Shown: piece by piece, positions 16,196 through 24,962 of the stretch | Layout: every line of letters starts with the position of its first letter | Position numbering within the stretch: position 1 is the first letter of the stretch | From: Phycisphaerae bacterium | Lineage (GTDB): Bacteria > Planctomycetota > Phycisphaerae > Sedimentisphaerales > Anaerobacaceae | Direction: 5' to 3' | Assembly: GCA_028714255.1 (NCBI GenBank) | Contig: JAQTMR010000005.1 | Coordinates: forward strand, 83,639 to 147,638 | Length of the DNA: 64,000 bases | Position numbers and translations under genes: made by a program | Notes under the pieces: generated by a model | The model's database searches: none | Told to the model about the DNA's origin: nothing | The model's input: the letters and a program-made list of their open reading frames with translations, nothing else

Positions 16196-18775
16196 TTATG
16201 TTTTTTCGAAAGTGAATCTATGCGCGTCAGCATCGATTTTTATCGTATCCCCATCGACAAATTTCCCCGCCAAAAGCTCACCGGCAAGCGGGTTCTCCAA
16301 TCGCTGTTGAATCGTCCGCTTCAATGGCCTTGCGCCGAAAACCGGGTCATAGCCCTCGTCCATAATCTGCTGACGGGCATTGTCCGTGAATTCAACCCCA
16401 ATTTTGCGTGCGTTCATACGTTCCCGCAGATAATTCAGCTGGATATCGACAATCTTTTTTAAATCCTCTTTTTTGAGCATATGAAAAACGATTACCTCGT
16501 CAATACGATTCAGAAACTCCGGCTTGAATACCTGTTTGAGCACGTCTTTAACATGTGCCTCGATTTCCCAGTCGGCGCCGTCTTCTTCCGTCAGCTCCTG
16601 AATTTGCTGGCTTGCGATGTTGCTGGTCATAATGATGACCGTGTTTTTGAAGTCCACCGTTCGGCCCTTGCCGTCGGTTAGTCGGCCATCGTCGAAAACC
16701 TGCAGCAGCACATTGAAAACATCCGGATGTGCCTTTTCAATTTCATCTAACAGTACCACCGAATATGGCTTGCGACGAACAGCTTCCGTTAATCTGCCGC
16801 CTTCTTCGTAACCGACATACCCGGGCGGCGAACCGATTAGCCTCGCGACCGAATGCGGCTCCATAAACTCGCTCATATCTATCCGAATCATAGCGTTCTG
16901 GTCGTTAAACAGAAAATCAGCAAGCGATTTGGATAGTTCTGTTTTGCCTACACCCGTAGGCCCGAGGAATAGAAATGAACCTATCGGCCGGTTCGGGTCG
17001 CCCAGGCCTGCCCGGTTCCGCCGTACCGCATTGCTAAGTGCCGCGACCGCCTCTTTCTGCCCGACTACTCTTTTAGCCAGCCCCTGCTCCATCTTTATTA
17101 ACCGCTCACGCTCACCGCTCAACAGCCTTACAATAGGTATCCCCGTCCATTTGGAAACTACCTCTGCGATTTGCTCTTCGGTCACTTCGTTCTGGATTAT
17201 GCTTTTCTTGGCTTTGGAAAGCTGTTCCTCTTTTTCCTCTAACTCCTTTTTAAGTTCCGCTATCGTGCCGTATTTCAAACGAGCAGCTGCTTCCAGTTCG
17301 CCTTTGCGCTGTGCGTTCTCGAACTGGTTTTGAGCGTCCTCGATTTTCTGCTTCAACTCTTTTATCTGGTCGATTTCACCCTTTGCCGTTTCCCACTGGG
17401 CCGTCAGTTTCTTGTCCTGCTCCTGTAATTGGGCCAATTGCTTGTCGGTAATTTTCAGCCGTTCTTTGCTCGCAGCGTCGCTTTCTTTTTTCAATGCCTC
17501 GCGTTCGATTTGCAATTGAATTATCTTCCTGCGAATATCGTCCAGCTCTGCTGGCAGCGAATCATTCTCAATCCGCAGCTTCGAAGCCGACTCGTCAATC
17601 AAATCTATCGCCTTATCGGGCAGCCAGCGGTCGGCAATATACCTGTTCGACAGCGTAGCCGCCGCCACAAGCGCAGAATCCGTAATCCGAACGCCGTGAT
17701 GGGTATCGTAGCGGTCCTTCAAACCCCGCAGAATCGCTATCGTCTCCTCTACGCTCGGCGGGTCAACCACAATAGGCTGGAATCGCCTTTCGAGCGCAGC
17801 GTCTTTCTCTATGTATTTTCGATATTCGTCAATCGTAGTTGCGCCGATACACCGCAACTCCCCTCGCGCAAGCGTAGGCTTCAGCAGATTACCCGCATCG
17901 ACCGCGCCCTCCGCCTTGCCTGCCCCGACTACGGTGTGCAATTCGTCTATAAAAAGTATTATTTCACCCTTGGCGTTGACGACTTCTTTCAGTACTGCTT
18001 TCAGCCTGTCTTCGAATTCGCCCCTGAATTTCGTACCCGCTATCAATGCCCCCATATCCAGCGCGATAATCCTTTTATTCTTCAATCCGGCGGGAACGTC
18101 ACCTGCGATTATCCGCTGCGCAAGGCCTTCGACAATCGCCGTTTTGCCTACGCCGGGTTCGCCTATTAGCACAGGGTTATTTTTCGTCCGCCGGTTAAGC
18201 ACCTGCATACATCGCCGAATCTCTTCGTCCCTGCCGATAACCGGGTCGAGCTTTCCCTTCTGCGCCATCTCCAAAAGGTCAATCCCGTATCGCTCCAGCG
18301 ATTTGTATTTGCCTTCCGGATTTGGGTCGGTTATCTTTTCTCCCCCACGAATCTCTTTTAATGCGTTTTCAACCTGTTCAGGTTCGATTGAATTGAGCCG
18401 TAAAATCTCCTTCGCGTCACTCTGCACCGAAGCCAGGGAAATAAACAAATGCTCCACGCCAAGATACTCATCCCCCATTTTGTCAGCTCGATTTTGAGCG
18501 TCTAATACTATCTGATTAAAAGACGGGTCTGGCATCATCCCGCCGCTGCCTTTACCTTGTGGCAGCCTGCCGAGTTCATTTTCTGTCATATCTTTCAGAC
18601 GGGAGATATTAGCGCCCATTTTTTTAAGCACCATAACCACAACGCCGGCGTCGTCACTTAAGATAGCGCTTAATAAATGCAGTGCCGACAGGATGGTATG
18701 CGACTTAGCCATCGCGGTTTGCTGTGCGGTAGCTAACGCCTCCTGCGCTTTTAATGTGAATTTATCGAATTTCAT
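16196..18775 (-). CDS. clpB: ATP-dependent disaggregase ClpB
   Basis: A hexameric AAA+ chaperone that pulls polypeptides out of aggregates together with DnaK. The length (859) is standard. The order is: N domain (residues 1-150, two Clp-N repeats such as [17 protein letters not shown]); NBD1 with Walker A GEPGVGKT and Walker [16 protein letters not shown]; the coiled-coil middle domain (about 410-520, [19 protein letters not shown]); NBD2 with [15 protein letters not shown] and [15 protein letters not shown]; and the C-terminal D2-small domain ending FEKT. The middle domain separates it from ClpA and ClpC. No CIRCE operator is visible in the 480 bases upstream, which contain repeats. Confidence 0.97.
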   Translation of the reverse strand: MKFDKFTLKAQEALATAQQTAMAKSHTILSALHLLSAILSDDAGVVVMVLKKMGANISRLKDMTENELGRLPQGKGSGGMMPDPSFNQIVLDAQNRADKMGDEYLGVEHLFISLASVQSDAKEILRLNSIEPEQVENALKEIRGGEKITDPNPEGKYKSLERYGIDLLEMAQKGKLDPVIGRDEEIRRCMQVLNRRTKNNPVLIGEPGVGKTAIVEGLAQRIIAGDVPAGLKNKRIIALDMGALIAGTKFRGEFEDRLKAVLKEVVNAKGEIILFIDELHTVVGAGKAEGAVDAGNLLKPTLARGELRCIGATTIDEYRKYIEKDAALERRFQPIVVDPPSVEETIAILRGLKDRYDTHHGVRITDSALVAAATLSNRYIADRWLPDKAIDLIDESASKLRIENDSLPAELDDIRRKIIQLQIEREALKKESDAASKERLKITDKQLAQLQEQDKKLTAQWETAKGEIDQIKELKQKIEDAQNQFENAQRKGELEAAARLKYGTIAELKKELEEKEEQLSKAKKSIIQNEVTEEQIAEVVSKWTGIPIVRLLSGERERLIKMEQGLAKRVVGQKEAVAALSNAVRRNRAGLGDPNRPIGSFLFLGPTGVGKTELSKSLADFLFNDQNAMIRIDMSEFMEPHSVARLIGSPPGYVGYEEGGRLTEAVRRKPYSVVLLDEIEKAHPDVFNVLLQVFDDGRLTDGKGRTVDFKNTVIIMTSNIASQQIQELTEEDGADWEIEAHVKDVLKQVFKPEFLNRIDEVIVFHMLKKEDLKKIVDIQLNYLRERMNARKIGVEFTDNARQQIMDEGYDPVFGARPLKRTIQQRLENPLAGELLAGKFVDGDTIKIDADAHRFTFEKT

Positions 18776-19260
18776 AGCTTAAACCCTTTCTTCCCTTTGT
18801 CATTCCCGCGCAAGCGGGAATCCACAATCTATACAGATTATGTGCAAACCCCGTGCCCAGACAAGTTAAAATTGTAAACCTTGTAATAACAAGCAGTTAC
18901 ATCCTCCTGCCTGCTGTGTTCTGTCTCCTGTCTTCTGATTTGCTGTGCCACTTTGGCAGGGTTGCAGAGCCGCAGGACGCTCGCCCGGCGTAGCCTTGGC
19001 GAAGTCGGGTAAGTCCGCGGTCAATAAAAATGGTCATTGCGAGCGCAGCGCGGCAATCTCAAAACGTTTAGCCCCTCGGCCCGCCGAGGGGTTATCTTTC
19101 GGCGGGTCACTTAACTTTACATCGAATCTTGTTTAGCAGTCGCCGGCCTGCCGCGGCACCATTTATGGGTGACGGGCACGGCGGCTCATTACCAATTCCG
19201 CCCAATCCGAAAGCCCGCCGGTTTATCCGGCGGGTTATTTCTAATTTTCGTCGTTGGAAT
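18776..19260. repeat. Repeat-rich intergenic stretch with REP-like palindromes
   Basis: No convincing gene. At 18802-18821 there is a palindrome of eight-base arms (ATTCCCGC / GCGGGAAT) around GCAA. At 19031-19066 a motif ATTGCGAGCGCAGCGCGGCAAT occurs, a type of short repeat seen in many bacteria. At 19072-19091 an inverted repeat CCCCTCGG/CCGAGGGG occurs, and at 19214-19234 CCCGCCGG-TTTAT-CCGGCGGG is followed by a T-rich tail, which could serve as a terminator. Around 18990 the text CCGGCGTAGCCTTGGCGAAG is related to CATAGCCTTGGCGAAG near 63643. Frames open on the plus strand here are low-complexity translations of repeats. Confidence 0.6.
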
Positions 19261-19689
19261 TTATCCGCTCAAGGCAACTATAAACCAAAAAAGTGCGAAC
19301 CCGCAATAAACTATACGAAATGCCCAGTTAGTTGGACCAAACCAAAAGGGACGATGTTTTGGAAGTCGAGAGAACGCATCAAATCCTATTTCTTTCTCGA
19401 GTTCTTGTGCTCGACAAAAGAAGTTACTTGCAAGATAAGCGTGGCTTTCTTCAACAAACCAGAGAAGAAATGCGACTAAGCTTGCCAAAAACTTAAGAAT
19501 TGTCAAAAGAGACTCATCGGGTCTATCTTTGCCAAATAGGAAATATGCAAAACCAGACATCAGTGCAAAGAAAATAGATATTTGGGCAAGCTGGACGCCA
19601 CCGGAGTATTTGCAGAAGTCAATACAGGTTATATACTCTAACTTTTTGTCAGGGTCTTGTGTTTGACTATTTTGTTGTAATTCTGGCAT
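19261..19689 (-). CDS. Hypothetical membrane protein
   Basis: A 142-residue protein preceded by a good ribosome site (AGGAG, 8 bases from the ATG). It has three or four hydrophobic segments: near residues 33-52 (VQLAQISIFFALMSGFAYFL), 61-78 (LLTILKFLASLVAFLLWF) and 122-140 (FRIVYCGFALFWFIVALSG). Between the last two lies a charged stretch with ELEKEIGFDAFSRL. I do not recognise the family. The codons are AT-richer than those of clpB and the gene sits alone between two repeat-rich intergenic stretches, which suggests acquisition by transfer. Nothing in the sequence gives a function. Confidence 0.6.
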   Translation of the reverse strand: MPELQQNSQTQDPDKKLEYITCIDFCKYSGGVQLAQISIFFALMSGFAYFLFGKDRPDESLLTILKFLASLVAFLLWFVEESHAYLASNFFCRAQELEKEIGFDAFSRLPKHRPFWFGPTNWAFRIVYCGFALFWFIVALSG

Positions 19690-20222
19690 TATTATTTCTC
19701 CTATTGAATTGACTTATAATTTTATCCAAACTCCATCTTTTTACAACACCAAAATTTCATGCGTAATCAGCGATGCAATCAAAAACATATCTGCCTGCAC
19801 ACCAAAAACAGATGGTTTAATAAATTTTTTACTTCTATCCACATAACTATTTATAAGTTTTTCGGAGACGAAAACCCCGTTATTTTCACTCCAATCGCGC
19901 ATCTCCGCCATATTAAGGAGGAGGTCTGTTTATGAAACGTGAAATGCCATTTAACCAATTAACACTGTTTACAATTTATTTCTCTGTGCCCTCTGTGGCC
20001 AAAAATAACAGTGTTAATCAGTGTAAATCCGTGTCTAAAAAATCTCTGCGCCCTCTGCGTTCTCTGCGGTTAATTTTTCAATCAAAACCGCAGCAGCAAA
20101 AATGCTTGCCCGCCTGCAGCGAATTTATGTTGGCAGGGGGGCGGTAATCTGATAACCTTACAAATAATCAATAATAAATCATAAATAATAAATAAGCCTA
20201 TACGAAGTAAGGCGTTACACGG
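19690..20222. other. Intergenic stretch with dispersed repeats
   Basis: Contains the left member (19883-20000) of an inverted repeat pair whose partner is at 26074-26240. Next comes a chain of motifs of the type AATCCGTGTCTAAA and CTCTGCGTTCTCTGCGG (20000-20080), a dispersed family found five more times in the window. An open frame at 19932-20147 simply translates these repeats. 19700-19860 is AT-rich and shows nothing recognisable. Confidence 0.55.
19883..20000 (+). repeat. Inverted repeat, left copy (partner at 26074-26240)
   Basis: From TTTTCACTCCAATCGCGCAT to CTGTGCCCTCTGTGGCC, this segment matches the reverse complement of 26074-26240 with few differences; the right copy carries an extra GC-rich hairpin of about 45 bases. 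Each copy contains a purine-rich stretch, then ATGAAAC and a short open frame reading EMPFNQLTLF. The copies enclose about 6 kb. Confidence 0.75.
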
Positions 20223-21182
20223 ATGGCAGTTTTGGCAGGGATTGATGAAGCGGGATTCGGGCCGATACTCGGGCCTTTGGTCGTATCGTCGAGCGTATTT
20301 TCAATTCCTGATGATTTACTTACAGCTGACCTCTGGCGGATTTTAAGAAATAGCGTCGCCGATACGCGAAAACATCTTGCCGGCCGACTGCTCGTCACCG
20401 ACAGCAAAAAGGCATACAGCAAACAAAAGGGAATCAAGCACCTCCAAAGAACCGTCCTTGCCTGCCTTGATTGTCTCGGCGCGAATCCAGCCACTTTGAC
20501 CGAATTGTTGTCACTGCTGTCGCCCGGCTGTATCGAGAGATTAAGAGATTGTCCCTGGCACAAGGATATTGATGATTATCGCCTCTCGGCTGATGCTGCG
20601 GACGTAGCATTAGCATCATCGGTATTGAAAGATAACCTTGCATCGAACGGCATAGAACTATTGGGGCTTAAAAGCTGTTGTCTGGATGTCGCGTATTACA
20701 ATGATATGGTGACATCCGTGAAAAACAAATCAAACGTTCTTTTTACCGCTGTCTCGCAGCTTATAAAAAATGCTTTCGATAACTTCCCAAGTGACAACCT
20801 GCAGGTCATAACAGACAGGCAGGGCGGCAGAACGAGGTATCAAAGGAGTCTGGAGCGAATGTTTCCGGATATGGGATTGAAGATCCTCAAAGAGGACGCC
20901 AAGACCAGCAGCTATGAATTAACAGCCGATGGCAGGCAGATGCGGTTGCATTTTGTAGTCGGGGCCGACAGCAGGTTTCTGCCGGTCTCTTTAGCGTCAA
21001 TGGTCAGCAAATATATCAGGGAGCTTTTGATTGACAATATGAACCATTATTTCACCGGCCTTGTGCCGGAGTTGAAACCAACCGCGGGTTACTGGAAAGA
21101 CGGCCTGCGTTTTATTGAAGACCTGAAAAGGAATACCCCACACGTTACGTTTGACAGCAATCAGCTAATTCGCTGCCGATGA
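20223..21182 (+). CDS. Divergent RNase HII-like protein
   Basis: The N-terminus GIDEAGFGPILGPLV copies the RNase HII/HIII signature that carries the first two metal-binding carboxylates (D8, E9). VTDSKK matches the DSKKL motif. VITDRQGG (D198) and GADSRFLPVSLASMVSKYIRE (D249) fit the third and fourth carboxylates, because in RNase HII the last one precedes a SIAAASIVAKV-type helix. All four DEDD positions therefore seem present. The protein (319) is longer than bacterial RNase HII (about 200), with an insert between residues 60 and 180. The expected role is cleaving RNA in RNA-DNA hybrids, but such divergence could mean another structured substrate. It stands alone; its ribosome site is weak. 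Confidence 0.68.
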   Translation: MAVLAGIDEAGFGPILGPLVVSSSVFSIPDDLLTADLWRILRNSVADTRKHLAGRLLVTDSKKAYSKQKGIKHLQRTVLACLDCLGANPATLTELLSLLSPGCIERLRDCPWHKDIDDYRLSADAADVALASSVLKDNLASNGIELLGLKSCCLDVAYYNDMVTSVKNKSNVLFTAVSQLIKNAFDNFPSDNLQVITDRQGGRTRYQRSLERMFPDMGLKILKEDAKTSSYELTADGRQMRLHFVVGADSRFLPVSLASMVSKYIRELLIDNMNHYFTGLVPELKPTAGYWKDGLRFIEDLKRNTPHVTFDSNQLIRCR

Positions 21183-21202
21183 TGCTGTTATTTGTCCTTT
21201 GA

Positions 21203-21559
21203 CTAATTCGCTGTGCCGGCCAGACCGCCAGACTTCACAGCCGACATAGCGGCGAAGCGGTCGTCAACGAAATCGAAGACCTTATCAAGACCAGCTACCG
21301 TAAAGATGTATTTGGTCATAACAGCAACGTTGCAGAGAACAAGCTGGCGTCCGCGCTCCTGTAGCAAATTGCGCAATATCATCAGATTACTAATGCTCGC
21401 GGATGTTACCAGTTCTACTCTGAAGAAATCGATAACTACATCGCAGTCGCTTTTGGCAAGGACGGTTTCGTTCAGTTGATTGAGTTCACTTCCTATTTGC
21501 GGCTCTTTAGACGGCAAATCGACGAAAAGAACGTCTTTTGAAAATTGTTGTATAGCCAT
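21203..21559 (-). CDS. STAS-domain protein (anti-sigma factor antagonist-like), copy 1
   Basis: A 118-residue single STAS domain. The core CDVVIDFFRVELVTSASISNLM aligns with the SpoIIAA segment in which a serine is phosphorylated by a kinase/anti-sigma factor; here SASIS supplies candidate serines. GRQLVLCNVAVMTKYIFTVAGLDKVFDFVDD is the usual second half. It is clearly paralogous to the gene at 23473-23826 (VLFVDLP, EPQIG, GRQL, FTVAGLD shared). No partner kinase or sigma factor lies next to it; a response regulator gene is 315 bases away and divergent. A role in a signalling switch is inferred from the domain only. Confidence 0.75.
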   Translation of the reverse strand: MAIQQFSKDVLFVDLPSKEPQIGSELNQLNETVLAKSDCDVVIDFFRVELVTSASISNLMILRNLLQERGRQLVLCNVAVMTKYIFTVAGLDKVFDFVDDRFAAMSAVKSGGLAGTAN

Positions 21560-21873
21560 TTTTTAGAATCCAATTATGTTTTTTGCACTTTCCTGACATA
21601 GTATTATCGGAGTAGTTTTAGGCCGAATTTAATAAAAAAGCGAAAAAAACGACAAATCCGCTGTCAGGCAGGTTTAAGCCTTATGAAAGGGGTTTTTTTT
21701 GAAGGCACTCTGCCAATATGCCGACAATACCTCAAGAAAAATGAGATTAAGAATTAATCCTTATAGCGGGGAATTCCGCACTTTGGCAAGATCCACAGTT
21801 CAAGGGGACCTGGAAAGTAAGCTAAGGGAAGGAAGTTTATAAGATGAAGGTAGGGTAGAAAGGAGAGAACAAG
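21560..21873. other. Divergent intergenic region, no gene seen
   Basis: Separates the STAS gene (minus) from the response regulator (plus). It contains an AT-rich stretch with GATAATACTATG on the minus strand that may be part of a promoter, and GCCTTATGAAAGGGG followed by eight T near 21690. A purine-rich segment near 21820-21870 leads into the next gene. I cannot assign a confident promoter. Confidence 0.4.
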
Positions 21874-22299
21874 GTGCCAGAATTGAAGACACAAGGGTTA
21901 GAATTAAAGCCCATATTGCTTATTGAAGATGACAGCATCGATGCCATGACGGTCAAAAGGGCAGTAAATGAGCTGAAGGTCAAGAACAAATTGACCCACT
22001 TTACTAATTGTGAGGACGCCCTGGAATATTTGCAAAGCGGTGCTGACAGGGGAGCGTGTGTTATCCTGCTCGATTTGAACCTGCCGGGGATGAACGGAGT
22101 CGAATTTCTGAAAATAGTAAAAGCTGACGGCGTATTGAGGAATATTCCCGTTGTAATGCTGGCTGCGTCTCAGCAAGAAGAGGATATCGTCGAAACCTTC
22201 AATCTTGGTGTTGCCGGGTACATATTCAAACCTGCTAATACAAAGAAGTTCGAAGAATTTGAGCCAATTAAGCGGTACTGGACTGTTAATAAGGGATAG
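21874..22299 (+). CDS. Single-domain response regulator (CheY/Rcp1-like)
   Basis: A 141-residue receiver domain with no output domain. ILLIEDDSIDAMTVKRAVNEL gives the acidic pocket, CVILLDLNLPGMNGVEFLKI carries the phospho-accepting aspartate, VVMLAAS the switch Ser/Thr position and GYIFKP the conserved lysine. The extended alpha-4 loop and NLPGMNG form resemble Rcp1-type regulators, which usually pair with hybrid or phytochrome kinases. The start is GTG, 6 bases after AGGAGAG, better than any ATG downstream. The neighbouring STAS genes make a small signalling group, though no kinase is in the window. Confidence 0.88.
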   Translation: MPELKTQGLELKPILLIEDDSIDAMTVKRAVNELKVKNKLTHFTNCEDALEYLQSGADRGACVILLDLNLPGMNGVEFLKIVKADGVLRNIPVVMLAASQQEEDIVETFNLGVAGYIFKPANTKKFEEFEPIKRYWTVNKG

Positions 22300-22306
22300 C
22301 AGGCAG

Positions 22307-22756
22307 ATGGTCTTACAATATATGTTGTCAGGCCCTCGTGCGGCAAGTCACGAGCCTGCGAAATGCAAAATGAAAGCCAAGCGAAAGGTGCTGATTTGCC
22401 TTTTGCTTTTGTCGTATCTGATTGTGGGCAATATTGGATACAACCTGTGGGTGGCCGAAGAAGGCACTCCTGTTTGGAAGTTATTTACTGTTCCTGTAAT
22501 TTGCGACCTTTGGGCGATGAGCAAAAATACTGCAACGATGCCCGGAGTAGTAATGGGGATACTGTACAGCGACAAGGATTCCTGTGCTTTAATTAACCAC
22601 GAACACGTTCACGAAGGTGATGTTACAGACGGCGTCAAGATAATCAAAATAGGCAGAGGCGAAGTTGAATTCGAGAAGGCCGGCCAAAAATGGACGCAAA
22701 GAGTGCTGACCAAGCCTAATTCCGCATGGAAGGCAACCGAAATATCCGCGGAATAA
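22307..22756 (+). CDS. Membrane-anchored protein with GspC/PilP-like C-terminal domain
   Basis: One transmembrane helix (KVLICLLLLSYLIVGNIGYNLWV) is followed by a short linker and a beta-rich region: MGILYSDKDSCALINHEHV, then EGDVTDGVKIIKIGRGEVEFE and KWTQRV. This pattern (activity on a bound state, EGD, a glycine-rich turn, a VEFEKxGxxW strand) is like the periplasmic HR domain of GspC/GspB and PilP, parts of type II secretion and type IV pilus machines. I set the start at ATG 22307, but ATG 22370 (128 residues) is equally plausible; neither has a strong ribosome site. No other secretion gene is nearby, so the role is open. Confidence 0.55.
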   Translation: MVLQYMLSGPRAASHEPAKCKMKAKRKVLICLLLLSYLIVGNIGYNLWVAEEGTPVWKLFTVPVICDLWAMSKNTATMPGVVMGILYSDKDSCALINHEHVHEGDVTDGVKIIKIGRGEVEFEKAGQKWTQRVLTKPNSAWKATEISAE

Positions 22757-22780
22757 AAAAAGGGTACATTACCTCTGCTC

Positions 22781-23335
22781 TCATTTCAAAGTTTCCTGCT
22801 TTAGCTGCTTTTCAAAAACCTCGTAGCTGTCTTGCCCAAACAAACAGAAAATAATTTTTTCCAGCCCTGTTTGTCCCTTGAGGTAATCGATAGTTGTCCG
22901 CAGCATTATTTTTGCGCACCTTTCGATAGGAAAGCCGAAAATCCCTGTGCTGATTGCAGGAAACGAAATGCTTTTGATATTGTTTTCATCAGCCAGCTTC
23001 AATGAATTCAGCGTTGCGTTTTTTAACTTTTCATCTTCGTTTCCTTTGCCCATTTTATGGTGAGCGGAGTCGAACCATTGCGGCCCGACAGCGTGAATCA
23101 CATATCTTGCTTTCAAATTGCCGCCGGTGGTTTTAACTGCCCCGCCCACGAACGTTCCACCTGTTTTATTACATTCCTCCTGTATTTTCGGGCCGCCTTT
23201 TCTTTTAATTGCCCCGGCCACGCCGCCGCCGAGAATCAGCCGGGCGTTAGCGGCATTGACGATTGCCTCGGTTTGCATTTCCGTAATGTCGCCTTCTAAA
23301 AGTTCCAGAACGCAATTTGAAATCTTTACTTTCAT
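22781..23335 (-). CDS. Macro-domain protein (O-acetyl-ADP-ribose deacetylase type)
   Basis: A 184-residue macro domain. ELLEGDITEMQTEAIVNAAN is the MacroD/YmdB signature: the aspartate contacts the adenine and the NAAN asparagine lies near the ribose. LGGGVAGAIKRKGG is the phosphate loop, and ISFPAISTGIFGFPIERCAK the conserved C-terminal loop. Family members hydrolyse O-acetyl-ADP-ribose or remove ADP-ribose from proteins. I chose the ATG at 23335 because MKVKI starts the domain and a GAGGG site lies 5 bases upstream. The longer reading frame to 23464 only translates a short repeat (CCCGAGCGTAGTCGAGGG). Confidence 0.9.
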   Translation of the reverse strand: MKVKISNCVLELLEGDITEMQTEAIVNAANARLILGGGVAGAIKRKGGPKIQEECNKTGGTFVGGAVKTTGGNLKARYVIHAVGPQWFDSAHHKMGKGNEDEKLKNATLNSLKLADENNIKSISFPAISTGIFGFPIERCAKIMLRTTIDYLKGQTGLEKIIFCLFGQDSYEVFEKQLKQETLK

Positions 23336-23472
23336 AGTATCCCTCGGTGGTAAGCGGACCTCTCTTGCCTGTCCCGAGCGTAGTCGAGGGAAGCATCGTC
23401 GAAAGAGTCGAACCATTGGCTGTTTTGAAAAACAATAGCTAAGGACTATTCTCAAAGCAAGCACAAATTTGT

Positions 23473-23826
23473 TTAGTGTTTGGATGTGTCCTTGGAATGT
23501 TGTATAGCTGCCAAGGCGGCGTGTTTGTCTTCGGCAAATTCAAAAACCGCATCGAGGCCGGCGACCGTAAAAATACCTTTGGTCATAACGGAGACGCTGC
23601 AGAGAATAAGCTGACGCCCGGTTTCGCGCAATAACGAACGCAATGTCAGGAGATTGCTGATATCTGAAGAGGTTATTACCTCAACCCTGGAAAAATCAAT
23701 TACCACGTCACATTCGTCTTTGGTAATAACGATTTCGTTAAGATTTTTGAGCTCGTCCCCTATTTGTGGTTCTCTAAACGGCAAATCGACGAAAAGAACA
23801 TCTTCTGAGAGATTTTGAATTCCCAT
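23473..23826 (-). CDS. STAS-domain protein (anti-sigma factor antagonist-like), copy 2
   Basis: A 117-residue STAS domain and a close paralogue of 21203-21559. They share LSEDVLFVDLP/FSKDVLFVDLP starts, EPQIG, CDVVIDF, RQLILC/RQLVLC and FTVAGLD. The phosphoserine region here is VEVITSSDISNLLTLRSL. Two copies 1.9 kb apart on the same strand, separated by a receiver and a macro-domain gene, suggest local duplication. If SpoIIAA-like, the unphosphorylated form would bind an anti-sigma factor or another partner. The partner is not in the window. Confidence 0.76.
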   Translation of the reverse strand: MGIQNLSEDVLFVDLPFREPQIGDELKNLNEIVITKDECDVVIDFSRVEVITSSDISNLLTLRSLLRETGRQLILCSVSVMTKGIFTVAGLDAVFEFAEDKHAALAAIQHSKDTSKH

Positions 23827-23950
23827 TTAGTCGTTCCATCTTTTCGTAAAAGAGGCCTTGCGGAATTTTTTAGGTCAACTGATGTCATCCACGGAGGGTC
23901 ATAGGCTTTTCGTTCCTACGGCCCTCCTGAGGATGGTTCTGGGTGTGACT

Positions 23951-24184
23951 TTACGCCACGGCTTTCTTTCTAAACAGGAAGAGGATTATACCCAGTGCAA
24001 TTAGGCCGACAAGTCCGTTGTCGCCAAGAGTGCTAAGCAGGCTGGTGAGGTTGGTGATAATGCTGCCAAAGAAGGGCACTGTATTACCGAAAAGGATTTC
24101 CACCGCTATACCGAGAGCAATAAGCAGTAGAAAAATTTCAGTAATGTCACCAATCCACTTTTTCAGTTCTTCCAGTATTCGCAT
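23951..24184 (-). CDS. Small two-helix membrane protein
   Basis: A 77-residue protein with an amphipathic start (MRILEELKKWIGDIT) and two hydrophobic helices, EIFLLLIALGIAVEILF and GLVGLIALGIILFLFRKKAVA. The RKK end would stay in the cytoplasm. The loop between them (GSIITNLTSLLSTLGDNG) is short. The ribosome site TAGGAGAATTTAAGG precedes the ATG. I do not recognise a family with a known role. A hairpin-like segment with GGAGGG/CCCTCC arms lies near 23892-23931, after the gene. Confidence 0.6.
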   Translation of the reverse strand: MRILEELKKWIGDITEIFLLLIALGIAVEILFGNTVPFFGSIITNLTSLLSTLGDNGLVGLIALGIILFLFRKKAVA

Positions 24185-24436
24185 CCTTAAATTCTCCTAA
24201 TAGAGTATTAAAATAAAGGAATTATTGGACATCTTGATTTTCTTATTCGGCGTATGCTTTCAGATTACTTTAGTCTTTATGTCTAAAATGCCTGGAAATG
24301 TTGTTTATGCCAAAATCTGCGGTTAAATCTTCAACCATATATAGCCTCGCAAAAGCTGCTTTTTCAGCATCGACACAGCCCTGTTGTTAAAATGGGCTGT
24401 TTAAACTTGACTTTTGATGTTAAAATAGGGTAAAAT

Positions 24437-24616
24437 ATGCTTATGGTTGGGAGCATTATATTATTTATTTTACGCATATTATTAATCGCTGTGTTTTGGG
24501 CTTTTATATGGCAGTTTGTGGAACCAAGAACACAGCTTATGCGAATATTAAGAGCTGCGTTACTCTTGCTTGGCCTTTTAGGTATTTTAGTCGTGTTAAG
24601 GCTCACGGGGCTGTGA
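24437..24616 (+). CDS. Very small hydrophobic membrane protein
   Basis: A 59-codon frame: ATG at 24437 (a second ATG two codons later) and TGA at 24614-24616. The product has one long helix, SIILFILRILLIAVFWAFIW, a short charged turn with VEPRTQLMRIL, and a second helix RAALLLLGLLGILVVL. AGGG lies 6 bases before the start. The regular alternation of two helices and a polar hinge supports a real protein more than chance. The family is unknown. It lies between AT-rich intergenic sequence and repeats. Confidence 0.5.
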   Translation: MLMVGSIILFILRILLIAVFWAFIWQFVEPRTQLMRILRAALLLLGLLGILVVLRLTGL

Positions 24617-24962
24617 TTCCGCCTGATGTCCCGGGGCTGTGCCATTCCTCAAAAAGATAAATTCTTGCTATTCCTATTTGCCCCCTTTGCATAAATGTAT
24701 TATACTTTACGTAGAATAAGTAGGGGGTAGGTGTAAACAAGCATTTTTGTCTTAATAGCTCAATAGCCATATACTCCTCTTCTTCTAATAGGAGACGTCT
24801 CGGCCAGCCAGAACGAAACATATACGGGGGGGCCTGCGTCTCCTTATTTTTTATTAATTTTTCCCGCCTGTCAGCCCATCTATCATTCAGGGCGGAATAA
24901 CGAGGCAAGGTTTGTGAAATAATTTCCGATAATGGGACTGGTCTGCCGGCAGAAGCAGAATC
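24617..24962. other. Intergenic stretch without a supported gene
   Basis: A minus-strand open frame (24603-24908, 101 codons) exists. It lacks a ribosome site, overlaps the small membrane gene at its end, and its translation (mixed Arg/Glu-rich then Tyr/Phe-rich) shows no domain. A few CT-rich runs (CTCCTCTTCTTC near 24774) are present. I see nothing else. Confidence 0.4.

Noticed and set aside
17429..18497. Two long plus-strand frames opposite clpB
   Set aside because: They are mirror frames of a strongly biased coding sequence; ClpB motifs are complete on the other strand.
18945..19479. Two plus-strand open frames after clpB
   Set aside because: They translate palindromes and dispersed repeats, and the second overlaps the minus-strand membrane protein gene that has a good ribosome site.
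19932..20147. Plus-strand frame in the left inverted repeat, as a gene
   Set aside because: Most of it translates the CTCTGCG/ATCCGTG repeats; only the first 20 residues agree with the other copy.
22205..22306. N-terminal extension of the GspC/PilP-like protein to 22205
   Set aside because: It overlaps the response regulator gene in another frame and lacks a signal; starts at 22307 or 22370 fit the membrane helix better.
23336..23464. N-terminal extension of the macro-domain protein
   Set aside because: The added residues translate a dispersed repeat, and the ATG at 23335 has its own ribosome site.
24364..24645. Minus-strand open frame opposite the 59-codon membrane protein
   Set aside because: Its residues reflect the reverse of hydrophobic codons; the plus-strand frame has two clean helices and a start signal.
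24603..24908. Minus-strand open frame of 101 codons
   Set aside because: No ribosome site, no domain, and its end overlaps the better supported small membrane protein at 24437-24616.
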